Positions 26,308-36,191 of a DNA stretch of 64,000 nucleotides are shown one piece after another (the stretch's first letter is position 1; every line of letters starts with the position of its first letter). The translations under genes were made by a program, and so were the position numbers. The notes under the pieces were generated by a model, which was not told the DNA's origin, did not search any database, and was given only the letters and a program-made list of their open reading frames with translations. This DNA is from Ohtaekwangia sp035628875 (GTDB taxonomy: Bacteria; Bacteroidota; Bacteroidia; Cytophagales; Cyclobacteriaceae), in the NCBI GenBank assembly GCA_035628875.1, contig DASPIZ010000021.1:1-64000 (forward strand), read 5' to 3'.

Positions 26308-26946
26308 ATGGAAAATCCCGTCATCATATTAGGTGCTAACTATCTTGGCAGAGCCGCCAAAGAGATCTTTGAAGGAAATGGAAATGTAGTTTATTGTTTT
26401 CTCGACGATGACAAAAAACTGCATACAACAGAGATCGACACAGTTACGGTGCTGGGAAGTACCGATGACGACGGTTTCCTTAAATTGATTGGAAAAAAAT
26501 GTGAAGCTTTTGTAGCTGCCGATGATAATAAACTACGCAAATCGTTAGTGAAGATGCTGCAGGAAGTCCGTCATGTACAACCGGTTAATGCGGTTCATAA
26601 AACGGCCGTGATTGCTATATCGTCAAGTATTGGCTACGGAAATTTTATCGATCAATCAGTGACGGTTGGAGCAGGCGCTGTTATTGGTCAGCATGGAATT
26701 TTTCATGTCGGCGCAATCATTGGCATTGAAACCAAAATCGGCGATTTTGTTCAGGTCGGTCCTGGGAGCGTTATCAGTCCGGGAGTCACCATTGAAGATG
26801 AAGTCTTTATCGGTTCGGGTGTAACCATTGTGGGTGGTGTATCCATTGGAAAAGGGGCACGAATTGGAGCAGGGTCTGTGGTTGTAACTGCTGTGAAAGC
26901 AGGTGAAACAGTTTTTGGAAATCCGGCACAGAAAGTAAATACATAG
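26308..26946 (+). CDS. NeuD/PglD-type sugar O-acyltransferase (left-handed beta-helix)
   Basis: 212 residues. An N-terminal Rossmann-like part (VIILGANYLGRAAKEIFEG) is followed by hexapeptide repeats (AVIGQHGIFHVGAIIGIETK, GPGSVISPGVTIEDEVFIGS and onward) that build a left-handed beta-helix. This two-part layout is that of NeuD/PglD acetyltransferases, which acetylate nucleotide-activated or surface sugars. The His in QHGIFHVGA is a plausible catalytic base. No other sugar-biosynthesis gene is close by except the membrane protein upstream, so the acceptor is unknown. Confidence 0.85.
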   Translation: MENPVIILGANYLGRAAKEIFEGNGNVVYCFLDDDKKLHTTEIDTVTVLGSTDDDGFLKLIGKKCEAFVAADDNKLRKSLVKMLQEVRHVQPVNAVHKTAVIAISSSIGYGNFIDQSVTVGAGAVIGQHGIFHVGAIIGIETKIGDFVQVGPGSVISPGVTIEDEVFIGSGVTIVGGVSIGKGARIGAGSVVVTAVKAGETVFGNPAQKVNT

Positions 26947-26977
26947 AAGCTAAATCCATTTGTTCTTACCACCTTCA

Positions 26978-27353
26978 GAGGAAAATGCACTCAGCTCACA
27001 GAAGACACTGAATACACAGAAGGATGCACGGAATGTTTGACAAATCTTTCTGTGTTTTATTCCGTGTTTCTGCGAATTCTGTGAGGAAAAATGCATTCAG
27101 CTCACGGAAAACACTGAATACACTGAAGAATGCACGGAATGTTTGACAAATCTTTCTGTGTTTTATTCCGTGTTTTCTGCGAATTCTGTAAGGAAAATGC
27201 ATTCAGCTCACGGAAACACTGAATACACAGAAGGATGCACGGAATGTTTGACAAATCTTTCTGTGTTTTATTCCGTGTTTTCTGCGAATTCTGTGAGGAA
27301 AATGCATTCAGCTAACGGAAAACACTGAATACGCTGAAGAATGCACGGAATGT
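26978..27353. repeat. ~105-bp tandem repeat, 3.6 copies, each an imperfect hairpin
   Basis: Units begin at about 26978, 27083, 27190 and 27295; the last is cut short near 27353. Each unit has a left arm (like ctcacggaaaacactgaata), a centre (cacggaatgtttgacaaat) and a right arm (ctgtgttttattccgtgttt followed by gcgaattctgtgag) that is close to the reverse complement of the left. The whole array can therefore fold into serial hairpins with arms of about 30 nt. Open frames across it on both strands arise from the repeat. No other gene lies in the gap 26947-27356. Confidence 0.9.
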
Positions 27354-27356
27354 GAT

Positions 27357-27608
27357 CTACATCGAAATGGTGCTATCCATCCGCATTATATACTTGCCGG
27401 CAGTAAAGGGTTCATTGTGATAGAAACCCGATAAAATCCGATGGGCAATTTGCTCGATGATTAATTCGTCGTCCGTTTTTCCTTGTTTTCCGCGCCAAAA
27501 CACCCGATTGGGATGTTTTTTCATATCTTCGATATAATACCGGGCATGGTTATACTGCTCGTCGGTATAGGTAATCGTGAAACAGGTTCTTACTTTTTGC
27601 GTTTGCAT
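27357..27608 (-). CDS. Small hypothetical protein
   Basis: 83 residues from the ATG at 27606-27608, charged and without signal peptide or membrane helix (starts MQTQKVRTCFTITYTDEQYN). Its composition looks like a real small soluble protein, not repeat shadow, though the last codons touch the end of the tandem repeat array. No family is recognised. It is divergent from the M16 peptidase. Moderate confidence only. Confidence 0.5.
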   Translation of the reverse strand: MQTQKVRTCFTITYTDEQYNHARYYIEDMKKHPNRVFWRGKQGKTDDELIIEQIAHRILSGFYHNEPFTAGKYIMRMDSTISM

Positions 27609-27866
27609 AGGTTATTCATTTTATTAAATGGATCATTGGCAAAAGTCTGAGTTGTTAAAATTTTTATCAGTCAACCGTTAAAAAAATTAAAAGTCCCAAT
27701 TCCTTAACCGGAGTTGGCAATAGTTATGCCATCTTGATTGTTGTTAATTATATCAAAAACGAGTAAGGTAAAGCCAGTGATGCCCGCGTACGGGCACGAA
27801 TGTCCGAAGGTGGAACTGAATTTGAGAGATAATTCGCTGAGGCAGTGGCTTAATGGAGGAATTTAT

Positions 27867-29099
27867 ATGAAGGATCGTACAATTTTTAAGTTAGCAAATG
27901 GAATCAGGGTCGTGCATCAACGCATTGCCACAACGGCTATTGTGCATTGTGGAATTATACTGGATGTGGGGAGCCGCGATGAAAACACCGATAATCAGGG
28001 CATCGCGCACTTCTGGGAACACATGGCCTTTAAGGGTACAAAAAAACGTAAGACCCTGGACATCATTAGTAGTCTGGATTCTGTCGGTGGAGAGTTAAAT
28101 GCCTATACAGATAAAGAACGGATTGCATTTTACGCGTCAGTCCGTAAAGAATATTTTGAACTGGCTATTGACGTATTAAGTGATATTACATTTTATTCTG
28201 TTTTTCCAGAGAAGGAACTGGAGAAAGAACGTGGTGTTATTCTCGAAGAGATGGCCATGTACAACGATAGTCCGGATGATTCGCTGCAAGATGAATTCGA
28301 GGCGGTTGTCTACAAGAAACATCCTATGGGAATGAATATTCTCGGACGTGAAGAGACGGTTAAGTCATTCCGCAAAAGAGATTTTGTAAACTTTTTTAAA
28401 AGTCACCTCAACACTTCACGCGTGGTGTTCTCCTGCGTAGGAAATATTTCGCTCGATGAAGTACAACGGTTGGCCCGGAAATACCTGGAAGGATTTCGCA
28501 ATACATGCCTGAATGGAAAACGTAAAAAATTTTCTAACTATCAGGCGCAGGAAGCGGTGTTAAAGAGAACTGTAAAACAAGCGAAATGTGCTATGGGCAG
28601 GGATGCCTATTCAATCATGCATAAGGATCGCATCCCATTGTATATGCTGGTAAATCTACTGGGCGGCCCGGGCATGAATTCACAATTGAACCTCGCACTT
28701 CGGGAAAAATATGGATTCGTTTATTCTGTAGAGGCTCATTATATACCGTATACCGATACCGGTATGTTCGCCGTATTCTTTGGCACGGAACCGAGGCAAC
28801 TTGACAAATGCATCAAGCTGGTAAAAAAGGAATTGAACAGGATCAGTGATAAGCCGTTGTCGGCGCGTAAGCTGTCTTCGCTGAAAGAACAGATCAAAGG
28901 CCAATTGGCCATGGCGGAAGAAAATAACCTTAGCCTGATGTTGATGATGGGAAGAAGTGTTCTGGATTTTGGCTTTGTACCAACCCTGGAGGAAATATTC
29001 GAACAGATTGATGAACCAGGTGCAGTGAAGCTTCGCGACATCGCGCAGGATATTTTTGATGAAACCAAATTGAGTTTTCTCACGATGGTTCCGAAGTAA
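27867..29099 (+). CDS. M16 family zinc metallopeptidase
   Basis: 410 residues from the ATG at 27867. This start is preceded by a strong ribosome-binding site GGAGGA (27855-27860), unusual in this phylum. The longer frame from 27738 lacks family similarity before this point. The inverted zinc motif HFWEH (HxxEH) is followed by the third ligand Glu in VILEEMAMYNDSPDD, so it should be catalytically active. The second M16 half is also present (LVNLLGGPGMNSQLNLALRE, YGFVYSVEA). It resembles the processing-peptidase/PqqL-type single-unit enzymes. No signal peptide is visible, so it is probably cytoplasmic. It stands alone. Confidence 0.9.
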   Translation: MKDRTIFKLANGIRVVHQRIATTAIVHCGIILDVGSRDENTDNQGIAHFWEHMAFKGTKKRKTLDIISSLDSVGGELNAYTDKERIAFYASVRKEYFELAIDVLSDITFYSVFPEKELEKERGVILEEMAMYNDSPDDSLQDEFEAVVYKKHPMGMNILGREETVKSFRKRDFVNFFKSHLNTSRVVFSCVGNISLDEVQRLARKYLEGFRNTCLNGKRKKFSNYQAQEAVLKRTVKQAKCAMGRDAYSIMHKDRIPLYMLVNLLGGPGMNSQLNLALREKYGFVYSVEAHYIPYTDTGMFAVFFGTEPRQLDKCIKLVKKELNRISDKPLSARKLSSLKEQIKGQLAMAEENNLSLMLMMGRSVLDFGFVPTLEEIFEQIDEPGAVKLRDIAQDIFDETKLSFLTMVPK

Positions 29100-29299
29100 T
29101 TATCGGACGATTTTTTTCAAACAGCCGTCGCTAATCCCTTGGCCCTAAAGGGAAATCAACGCCTATTTTGAACACTGCATGCGTAGGTTTTCTAACTCGT
29201 GCAGGGGTCTCCCCTTGGGCGCCGAAGAAACATAGCGTCCGCTTTAGTCGCTAATAATATGGTTCTACAAATTCACTAACAGAATCCCTACATTGCATC

Positions 29300-29941
29300 A
29301 TGGAATTTATTCATCCGGATATCCAGGCTTATGCGGAGGAACATACCTCGGCAGAGAGCAATCTTCTTCAACAAATAAATCGTGATACGCATGCACAGGT
29401 CTTGCGACCAAGAATGCTCTCCGGTCATCTGCAGGGGCGATGGCTTGCCATGGTAAGCCAGATGGTTCGACCTTTGCATGTTTTGGAAATCGGTACCTAC
29501 ACCGGGTATTCCGCCCTGTGTCTTGCCGAAGGATTGTTGCCCGAAGGAAGGCTGATCACGCTGGATATCAATGAAGAACTTGAAGACAAGGTGAGGGGTT
29601 ATTTTAACGCATCTGACCATGCCGAGCAGATCGATTACAGGATCGGTGATGCCAGAAAGATTATCCCGCAGTTAGCGGAGACCTTTGATCTGGTTTTTAT
29701 CGATGCCGATAAAGAAAGCTATGGTTTGTATTATGATCTGGTGATTGAAAAACTACGGCCGGGTGGTTTTATCCTTGTCGACAATGTTTTGTGGAGTGGC
29801 AAGGTGGTAGAAGGTAAAAACGACAAAGACACCCGTAACATGATTGAATTTAACCGAAAGATTCAGGATGATCACCGGATAGAAAACGTACTTCTTCCCA
29901 TCAGAGATGGTATCATGATGATAAGAAAAGTATCTTTGTAG
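29300..29941 (+). CDS. Class I SAM-dependent O-methyltransferase
   Basis: 213 residues of the caffeoyl-CoA/catechol O-methyltransferase type. Motif I is VLEIGTYTGYSALCLAEGL; the acid in ITLDINEE binds the SAM ribose; FDLVFIDADKESYGLYYD and GFILVDNVLWSGKVVE give the metal-binding Asp/Asn group. The acceptor is unknown; bacterial members methylate catechol-like or peptide substrates. It starts a pair with the LysM transglycosylase 24 bp downstream. Confidence 0.88.
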   Translation: MEFIHPDIQAYAEEHTSAESNLLQQINRDTHAQVLRPRMLSGHLQGRWLAMVSQMVRPLHVLEIGTYTGYSALCLAEGLLPEGRLITLDINEELEDKVRGYFNASDHAEQIDYRIGDARKIIPQLAETFDLVFIDADKESYGLYYDLVIEKLRPGGFILVDNVLWSGKVVEGKNDKDTRNMIEFNRKIQDDHRIENVLLPIRDGIMMIRKVSL

Positions 29942-29965
29942 TCGTTATACCTTCAAACTTTTAAT

Positions 29966-31831
29966 ATGAAGTTACTTACCGCGCTATTTTTTGCTATCCC
30001 GTTTACGATAGCAGCGCAAAGTCCGCAGGTTCCGCACAAGATGAAATTTGCTGACATTACGCTCACCATTCGCGACGATGCCCGTAAAGAAATTCAAAAG
30101 GACGTTGATGCGTTTACACGATATCAGAAGTCATTCAACATAAAAGCAGAGCGTGCCAAAACTTATTTCCCGATCATCGAAAAAATATTTGCCGAAGAAA
30201 ATGTGCCCGACGATATGAAGTACCTGGTAATTCAGGAAAGTGCCTTGATTCCGGATGCAGTTTCTTCTTCGAACGCGGTAGGATTCTGGCAATTCAAAGA
30301 TTTCACGGCCATTGAAATGGGTTTGCGTGTAGACCGGGAGATAGATGAACGACTCAATATCGTGGCTTCATCCCGGGCAGCGGCGCGGTATCTTAAAAAG
30401 AACAATCAGTTTTTCGACAATTGGTTATACGCACTGCAGGCTTACCAAATGGGTGCAGGTGGTGTAATGCGAAGTGTAAAGGACACCGAAGGCGGAAAGC
30501 GCCACATGGAAATTACCAGCAAAACGTATTGGTATGTTAAGAAATACCTGGCGCACAGGATTGCGTACGAACCTGCCGTAAAAGGTCCGGGTGAAATTTC
30601 GGTGATCACTTATCAAACAAAAAATAAAAGCACTTTATCGGACTTGGCCAACGAGCTTTCCGTGGAAGAAGATGCGCTAAAAGCATACAATCTATGGGCG
30701 AAGTCTGGCAAGATACCCGATGACCGCTCTTATGCAGTGTTAATTCCTGTAATCGATAAATCCCGTCCCGTTACTTTGCCCGAAGGTGCAGATAATCCTG
30801 TATTGGCGGGAACTCCATCAAAACAAATTCCGGAGACAACGCGGACAGAAGACCGGATTAAAATCAATGGAATTACCGCGATCAAAGCCCGGGAGAACGA
30901 AACACCGACTACATTAGCGGCACGCGCCAGTGTTGAATTATCGGATTTTTTAAAATACAATGATCTTAGCGTCAGCGATAAAATCTATGTCGGGCAGTTT
31001 TACTTGCTTGGCAAAAAACGCAATCGCGCATCGCAGGCTTATCACACTGCAAACGCAGGAGATAATTTGTGGACCGTTAGTCAGCAGTATGGCGTGAAGA
31101 TCAAAAGATTAAAGAAATATAACCGGTTGAAGTCCAATCAGGATATAAAGCCAGGTGTGATTCTGTGGTTATCTTCCCGTAAACCGAAAGACGCCGACCA
31201 GTTGCCAACAAATCAGGATGTAATTGAGGTAGATAAAACTGAAACTTTTGCGTGGGCTGTGAATCCCGCAGAAACGCCTGTCGCCGTTGCTGAAAATGGC
31301 GTGTCTGGTGGCGAGGAAGCTCCCGTGATGGTTATTACTGAAAGTGTAAAAGAAGATACAGTGCATGTTACGGAAATAGAACCGGTATCACCGGTAATGG
31401 CGACGGATACCGTAAATACGACGGAAACCTTACAATTAGAAATACCTAAGAATTCGGGTCAGGATTCAGTGATCGTAACGACGCCTGAAGTTTTACCCCG
31501 CGGAAAAAAGTCGCATCATACTGTTCAGGCCAAAGAGACATTATATGGCATTGCCAAGCAATATCAGGTTGGTGTTATGGACCTGGTTACCTGGAACGAA
31601 CTGAATCTTCAAGATGGTATTAAACCTGGTCAGGTGCTTAAAGTTTCTGACCCTCAAGTGATTATCGAGGCAAAGGCGGTACAAACACAAGAACATGAGG
31701 TGAAGGCTTCTGATACCGTTTACAGCATTTCCCGTAAGTATGGTGTAACGATCAAAGAGCTTATGGAATGGAATAACAAAAAGGATTTTACCCTTTCTGT
31801 TGGAGAAAAATTGAAAATCCTCAAGCAGTAA
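29966..31831 (+). CDS. Lytic transglycosylase with LysM repeats (MltD-like)
   Basis: 621 residues with a signal peptide (about 1-17, ending IAAQ). A transglycosylase (SLT) domain follows at about 40-190, with catalytic Glu in YLVIQESALIPDAVS and the family's GFWQFKDFTA and YALQAYQMGAGGV motifs. About five LysM or LysM-like repeats then run to the C-terminus, for example HTVQAKETLYGIAKQYQVGV and HEVKASDTVYSISRKYGVTI. It would cleave peptidoglycan in the periplasm while held by LysM. A low-complexity linker (about 390-500) separates the LysM groups. Confidence 0.92.
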   Translation: MKLLTALFFAIPFTIAAQSPQVPHKMKFADITLTIRDDARKEIQKDVDAFTRYQKSFNIKAERAKTYFPIIEKIFAEENVPDDMKYLVIQESALIPDAVSSSNAVGFWQFKDFTAIEMGLRVDREIDERLNIVASSRAAARYLKKNNQFFDNWLYALQAYQMGAGGVMRSVKDTEGGKRHMEITSKTYWYVKKYLAHRIAYEPAVKGPGEISVITYQTKNKSTLSDLANELSVEEDALKAYNLWAKSGKIPDDRSYAVLIPVIDKSRPVTLPEGADNPVLAGTPSKQIPETTRTEDRIKINGITAIKARENETPTTLAARASVELSDFLKYNDLSVSDKIYVGQFYLLGKKRNRASQAYHTANAGDNLWTVSQQYGVKIKRLKKYNRLKSNQDIKPGVILWLSSRKPKDADQLPTNQDVIEVDKTETFAWAVNPAETPVAVAENGVSGGEEAPVMVITESVKEDTVHVTEIEPVSPVMATDTVNTTETLQLEIPKNSGQDSVIVTTPEVLPRGKKSHHTVQAKETLYGIAKQYQVGVMDLVTWNELNLQDGIKPGQVLKVSDPQVIIEAKAVQTQEHEVKASDTVYSISRKYGVTIKELMEWNNKKDFTLSVGEKLKILKQ

Positions 31832-31914
31832 GCGCTTTTTATTCGATTTTCGGCATTTTATTACGCTCATGCATTGAATTGTACGGACACATTACCATAT
31901 ATTCTAAAAAAGAA

Positions 31915-31922
31915 TATTTTTG
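31915..31922 (+). promoter_or_regulatory. -7 element (TAnnTTTG) of the response-regulator gene
   Basis: TATTTTTG fits the -7 consensus, 47 nt before the ATG at 31970. Confidence 0.35.
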
Positions 31923-31969
31923 TATCTGTTGTGAATAGAACGTGAAGTTGCTGACCATACCTGATAACA

Positions 31970-32383
31970 ATGCAAACTGAGACAAAAGCCATAGACCTTG
32001 TAATGCTGGTGGACGATAATGACACTGATAACTTTATCAGTAAGCGCATTATCGAGATAACAAAGTTCGCAAAACGGGTTGAAGTAAAGGGATCAGGAAA
32101 AGCGGCGTTGGATTATCTTCGGGAGAATCAAAACAGTGCCGAAAATTTGCCCAGCCTGATATTTCTTGATATCAATATGCCCATTGTAGATGGTTTTGTG
32201 TTCCTGTACGAATTTGAAAAGTTTAACGAACTGGTCCGCAACAAATGCAAGGTGATCATCCTCTCCAGTTCGGATAACAAACGCGACATAGATAAGATTG
32301 TAAACAACAATCACGTTATCAAATTCATCACCAAACCATTAACTGAATTAGCCTTGGATGAAATCAAACTAAACAACATTTAG
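31970..32383 (+). CDS. Single-domain response regulator
   Basis: 137 residues, a receiver domain only. The acidic pair is in VMLVDDND, the phospho-acceptor Asp in LIFLDINMPIVDGF, the conserved Ser in VIILSSS and Lys in FITKPL. There is no output domain, so it acts by protein contact. No histidine kinase is adjacent. The pattern is like the CheY-like short regulators common in Cytophagales, which often pair with distant PAS-type hybrid kinases. Confidence 0.93.
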   Translation: MQTETKAIDLVMLVDDNDTDNFISKRIIEITKFAKRVEVKGSGKAALDYLRENQNSAENLPSLIFLDINMPIVDGFVFLYEFEKFNELVRNKCKVIILSSSDNKRDIDKIVNNNHVIKFITKPLTELALDEIKLNNI

Positions 32384-32429
32384 TTTCTCAATTGAAGGTT
32401 TTGACGGATATTTGCCGAAACCTTCTCTT

Positions 32430-33341
32430 ATGAAAAAGTTTGGATTTCTTATTGTCGCTCTTTCCCTTACTCTGTTAGCTGCCCAAGCACAAATCGTGCG
32501 TGTCGATTCTCTTTCACCATGGAAGAAAAAACTGGTGGCCAACCTCAACCTCAATCAAGCTTCCTTTTCTTCCAACTGGAAGGCTGGCGGTATCAATTCG
32601 ATTGGTATCAATTCACTCTTCAATTACAAAGCCAATTATGTGGCAGACAAAATTTCATGGGACAATGAAATTGATTTGGCGTATGGATTTGTAAACAACA
32701 CAGGCCAGGGGTACCGTAAAACCATCGACCGGATTTTTCTTGATACAAAATACGGCAGAAAGCTTAATGATAAATGGAGCCTTTTCACTTCATTGAATTT
32801 TCTCTCACAGTTTACAAAAGGATATAATTACGAAGAAGATGCCAACGGTGATGAACAGGCATTGTTGATTTCAGATTTTATAGCGCCGGCATTTGTTACC
32901 TCTGCATGGGGTGTTGAATATGTACCGGCGGAATATTTTAAGTTAAGAATATCACCCTTTGCGCCGAGGCTCACTATTGTGAAGGATGCGCGAAGGTTTA
33001 CAGAAACAGTTGGACCAGAACCGTATGGTGTTGATTCTACAGAAACCACGCGGTTTGAATGGCTGGCATTTCAACTCATGGCCGATTTCAACAAAGACAT
33101 TGCTACCAATGTGAATCTAAAATGGCGATACATGATGTATGCCAATTATGAAACCATCAAAATGAAAACAATTGATCACCGCCTGGATTTAAATATTGGT
33201 GTAAAATTAGGTCGTTTTGTAAACATGGGAATTGGTGGCATCCTGATCTATGACTACGACCAGGATTCAGGCGCGCAGGTAAGCCAGGTGTTTTCAATCG
33301 GTGTAGCATACAATTTCCAGAATTATGTAGAGGAGAAGTAA
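32430..33341 (+). CDS. DUF3078 family outer-membrane protein
   Basis: About 303 residues from the ATG at 32430; the TTG at 32412 is less likely. A signal peptide (MKKFGFLIVALSLTLLAAQAQ) is followed by the DUF3078 signature W-K-A-G-G-I-N-S (SSNWKAGGINSIGINS, about 45-60). Repeated amphipathic strands suggest a beta-barrel or surface beta-protein. The family is restricted to Bacteroidetes and has no assigned function. It stands alone between the response regulator and a short acidic protein. Confidence 0.88.
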   Translation: MKKFGFLIVALSLTLLAAQAQIVRVDSLSPWKKKLVANLNLNQASFSSNWKAGGINSIGINSLFNYKANYVADKISWDNEIDLAYGFVNNTGQGYRKTIDRIFLDTKYGRKLNDKWSLFTSLNFLSQFTKGYNYEEDANGDEQALLISDFIAPAFVTSAWGVEYVPAEYFKLRISPFAPRLTIVKDARRFTETVGPEPYGVDSTETTRFEWLAFQLMADFNKDIATNVNLKWRYMMYANYETIKMKTIDHRLDLNIGVKLGRFVNMGIGGILIYDYDQDSGAQVSQVFSIGVAYNFQNYVEEK

Positions 33342-33435
33342 TAGGGCCGCTTGCGGTTGCAGCCGAATCAATTGCTTATGAAAATTATCGGTCTCCCGGA
33401 TCGTTGTTGTAATTTACAAATCAAAATTAAATGCT

Positions 33436-33903
33436 ATGTGGGAAAACGATGATGACAATATGGACGATGACGATGATTACGATCCCGAAAAAGAGCGGAG
33501 AAGGGTAGAGGCATTGCCTATTTTTCAAAAGGCTGAAGATATCAGGGACCTTACGCAACGTATCATTGACTCCATTGATGACGAAGGGATTAAAATGATC
33601 CACAGTAACATCATGCTAGAGGATTCGATTATCCTTCAGGTAAAAATTGCCGGTGCTGAAGCGGTAGATGATTACATCCTTAAAATGGAAAATGCTACGG
33701 TCATAAAAATCCACGCAAGAAGTCTCCAGGCGCAATCGGCTTCCTTAATTTTTGAAGACATATTACCAGAAGAATACTTGAGGCTGTTGCGAAAAGAAAT
33801 TGAATCCTTCCGTCTGCTCTTCAAAGAATGGGTGAAGACGTTTCATACAGCGCATAAAGAAGGTGACGGCTGGGGATTGTTTGTAGATGATGAGGATGAG
33901 TAG
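33436..33903 (+). CDS. Acidic hypothetical protein
   Basis: 155 residues, cytoplasmic, with a very acidic N-terminus (ENDDDNMDDDDDYDPEKE) and an acidic tail (FVDDEDE). The middle (about 25-140) is a helical/beta mix (DLTQRIIDSIDDEGIKMIHS) of regular composition. I do not recognise the family. It is 18 bp upstream of a lipoprotein gene in the same direction, and the two may be co-transcribed. Confidence 0.75.
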   Translation: MWENDDDNMDDDDDYDPEKERRRVEALPIFQKAEDIRDLTQRIIDSIDDEGIKMIHSNIMLEDSIILQVKIAGAEAVDDYILKMENATVIKIHARSLQAQSASLIFEDILPEEYLRLLRKEIESFRLLFKEWVKTFHTAHKEGDGWGLFVDDEDE

Positions 33904-33921
33904 TTAATCAGCAAAATTAGG

Positions 33922-34455
33922 ATGAGACCATTTAAGGCTGCCATGTTTTGTTTCATGTTGATGATTGGTTGCGACGACAATGACAATCAAAATAATCGAA
34001 CGAAATTTGAAGGTGTTTTATTTACAGATCAATCCGGTAGCCCCCTCGGCTACATGGGTGATCGCGACCGGTCCGACTGGCAGCATGATGGTGTAATAAA
34101 AATGGAAGTTCTTGAGTTGCTCGATTTCGATTCTCATGTTGATATTACGAAAACAAGTTTATCAGAAGTAAAAGTCAGAGCCTTCCCAAATCCTTGTGCA
34201 TATGTTGCAATGGTCTATTTTTCTTTGACTGAAGATGCTTTTGTAAAATTAATTGTGGTGAATGAGGACATGGAGGTGCTGTTCAAAAAAAGCTTTATTG
34301 GAACGGAAGAAGTGATGATCGATGTGGCTGACAGGAACAAATTTCCCAGTAACGAGATTGTTCGTGTGTACTATAGCGTTTCATCTCACGATAACCCTAA
34401 CTTTTATGTAGGTCATGGTGATATATGGATTTGTGAAAATGATTGTGATTTTTAA
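33922..34455 (+). CDS. Putative lipoprotein with a fibronectin/T9SS-like beta-domain
   Basis: 177 residues. A short lipoprotein signal ends MLMIGC, followed by acidic residues (DDNDN). The C-terminal part contains KVRAFPNPCAYVAMVYFSLT, which resembles the start of the Por/T9SS type-A beta-domain (xxPNPxxxxxxI) but lacks the usual end, so it may instead be a beta-sandwich of other use. Its role is not known. It is convergent with dnaX (9 bp between stops). Confidence 0.65.
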   Translation: MRPFKAAMFCFMLMIGCDDNDNQNNRTKFEGVLFTDQSGSPLGYMGDRDRSDWQHDGVIKMEVLELLDFDSHVDITKTSLSEVKVRAFPNPCAYVAMVYFSLTEDAFVKLIVVNEDMEVLFKKSFIGTEEVMIDVADRNKFPSNEIVRVYYSVSSHDNPNFYVGHGDIWICENDCDF

Positions 34456-34464
34456 TTTCCTGCT

Positions 34465-36191
34465 TTAAAAATCCGTATCTAATCCCAGGCGGTCTTTTAA
34501 TTCTTTCAACATGGGATTTTTATTCACCAGGTAATCGAATTTTTCACGGTTGGTATAAATGACTTTTCGATCTTCCTGTTCTTTCAATTCGCCTACAACA
34601 ACGATCGTACTGTTTTTTAATTTTTCACGAAGAAAGCCAGCGAGTTCGCTTTTGATGTTGATTAACATCATATCCTGTACAGGATTATGAATATGAATTT
34701 TCACCTGACCTCCATTTAACTCAAAGGGTTGATTGAGCAACTGATATTCAGCCTGGAATTTTTTTCGTTGTTCTGCAAATTCATTCCATGCTGTCTGAAG
34801 TTGATCTTTTGTGAAAGGTAAATCAGCTTCTTTTTTTAAATCCGTCTGGCTGGTCTGTTCTTTTTTCGGCTCAACTTTAAGCAGATCGGTTAGTTTAACC
34901 GTGCTCTTAGGTGCATCCTTGAATCGTGATTTAGTAGCAAAATCAGGCTTAAGTGAAATAGCAGGAATACCGGGTTGCTCAAGAGCAGAAGAATGTACCG
35001 CATCACCGTTGGATGAAACTGAAAATGCTGTGTCCTTTACTTCAGTTTCATTTTCGTCGGATGTTACACTAATTTTTTTTTTACTCCTGCATCGTTGGCA
35101 GCGAGATCAGATTGATGATTCAACTGACGAAGGGGCATAACGGAACCGACATGCGCCATTTTCATCAGGGCAAGCTCAACAGATAACCGCTGATTCTTAC
35201 TTCCCTTGTAATAGATGTCGCACTGATTTGCGATATTCAACCACGTAAGCAACAGCGAAGGTGAAGCAGTTTGTGCCTGGTGCGCATATTTTTTCTTTAC
35301 GCTATCAGGAACCTCCATGAGTTGTACGGTGCGTGCATCCTGTGAGACCAACAGATTGCGAAAATGCTCACCCAGGCCAACGATGAAATTATGTCCATCA
35401 AAACCTTTCTTGAGAATTTCATCCAGTAACAACAACGGTTCTGTGTGATGTTGTGCAAGCAACGCATCCACTACCTGAAAATAGTAATCGTAATCCAGGA
35501 TATGAAGGTTGCTTAAGGTAGATTTGAATGTAACGCCTTTACCGGAAGCATACGTTACCATCAAATCAAAAATAGAGAGTGCGTCACGCAAAGCACCATC
35601 TGCTTTTTGCGAGATGAGGTGTAAAGCCTCATCTTCTGCCGGTATACTTTCGTGTTGCGCAATCTTTTTTAAATGATTGGCAATGTCACTGATTTGAATC
35701 CGATTGAAGTCAAAAATCTGGCAGCGGGAAAGAATGGTCGGAATAACTTTATGCTTTTCTGTAGTTGCCAGGATAAAGATGGCATATGAAGGCGGTTCTT
35801 CAAGTGTCTTCAAAAAAGCATTGAAGGCAGCATTGGAGAGCATGTGCACCTCATCGATAATATACACTTTAAATTTTCCAAACTGCGGCGGATAGCGAAC
35901 CTGGTCTATCAGGTTTCGGATATCTTCAACGGAGTTGTTAGACGCCGCATCGAGTTCGAAAATATTGAGCGAATTATTTTCCGTTTTTTCTTCAAAGCCG
36001 TTGATTAGCCTGGCCACAATGCGGGCGCAAGTTGTTTTTCCAACGCCACGCGGCCCACAGAAAAGCAGTGCCTGGGCTAATTTATTGTTGTCGATAGCAT
36101 TTTTGAGCGTCGTGGTGATGTGCTCCTGGCCAACCACTTCGTCAAACCCTGTAGGGCGGTATTTCCGTGCTGATACAACAAAATTTTCCAT
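34465..36191 (-). CDS. dnaX: DNA polymerase III subunit gamma/tau (dnaX) with -1 frameshift at an A10 run
   Basis: The start is chosen at ATG 36189-36191 (MENFVVSARKYRP). Frame 0 gives a 375-residue gamma-like protein with AAA+ motifs GPRGVGKTTCA (Walker A), YIIDEVHMLS (Walker B) and SRCQIFDF (sensor/Arg finger), ending at the stop 35064-35066. That stop is 7 nt beyond a run of ten A (35073-35082 on the minus strand). A -1 shift in the run opens a frame without stops to 34465, giving a tau-like product of about 575 residues whose C-terminal domain ends KELKDRLGLDTDF. A Shine-Dalgarno-like AGGAG lies just upstream of the run. dnaX slippage is known in E. coli and Thermus. A one-base homopolymer miscall would mimic it. 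Confidence 0.88.

Noticed and set aside
26996..27328. Small frames across the tandem array
   Set aside because: Both strands are open only because the 105-bp unit lacks stops in those frames.
26978..27353. Possible CRISPR array
   Set aside because: Units are ~105 bp and similar along their whole length; there are no unique spacers and no cas genes.
27738..27866. N-terminal extension of the M16 peptidase
   Set aside because: No family similarity; a strong GGAGGA site fixes the start at 27867.
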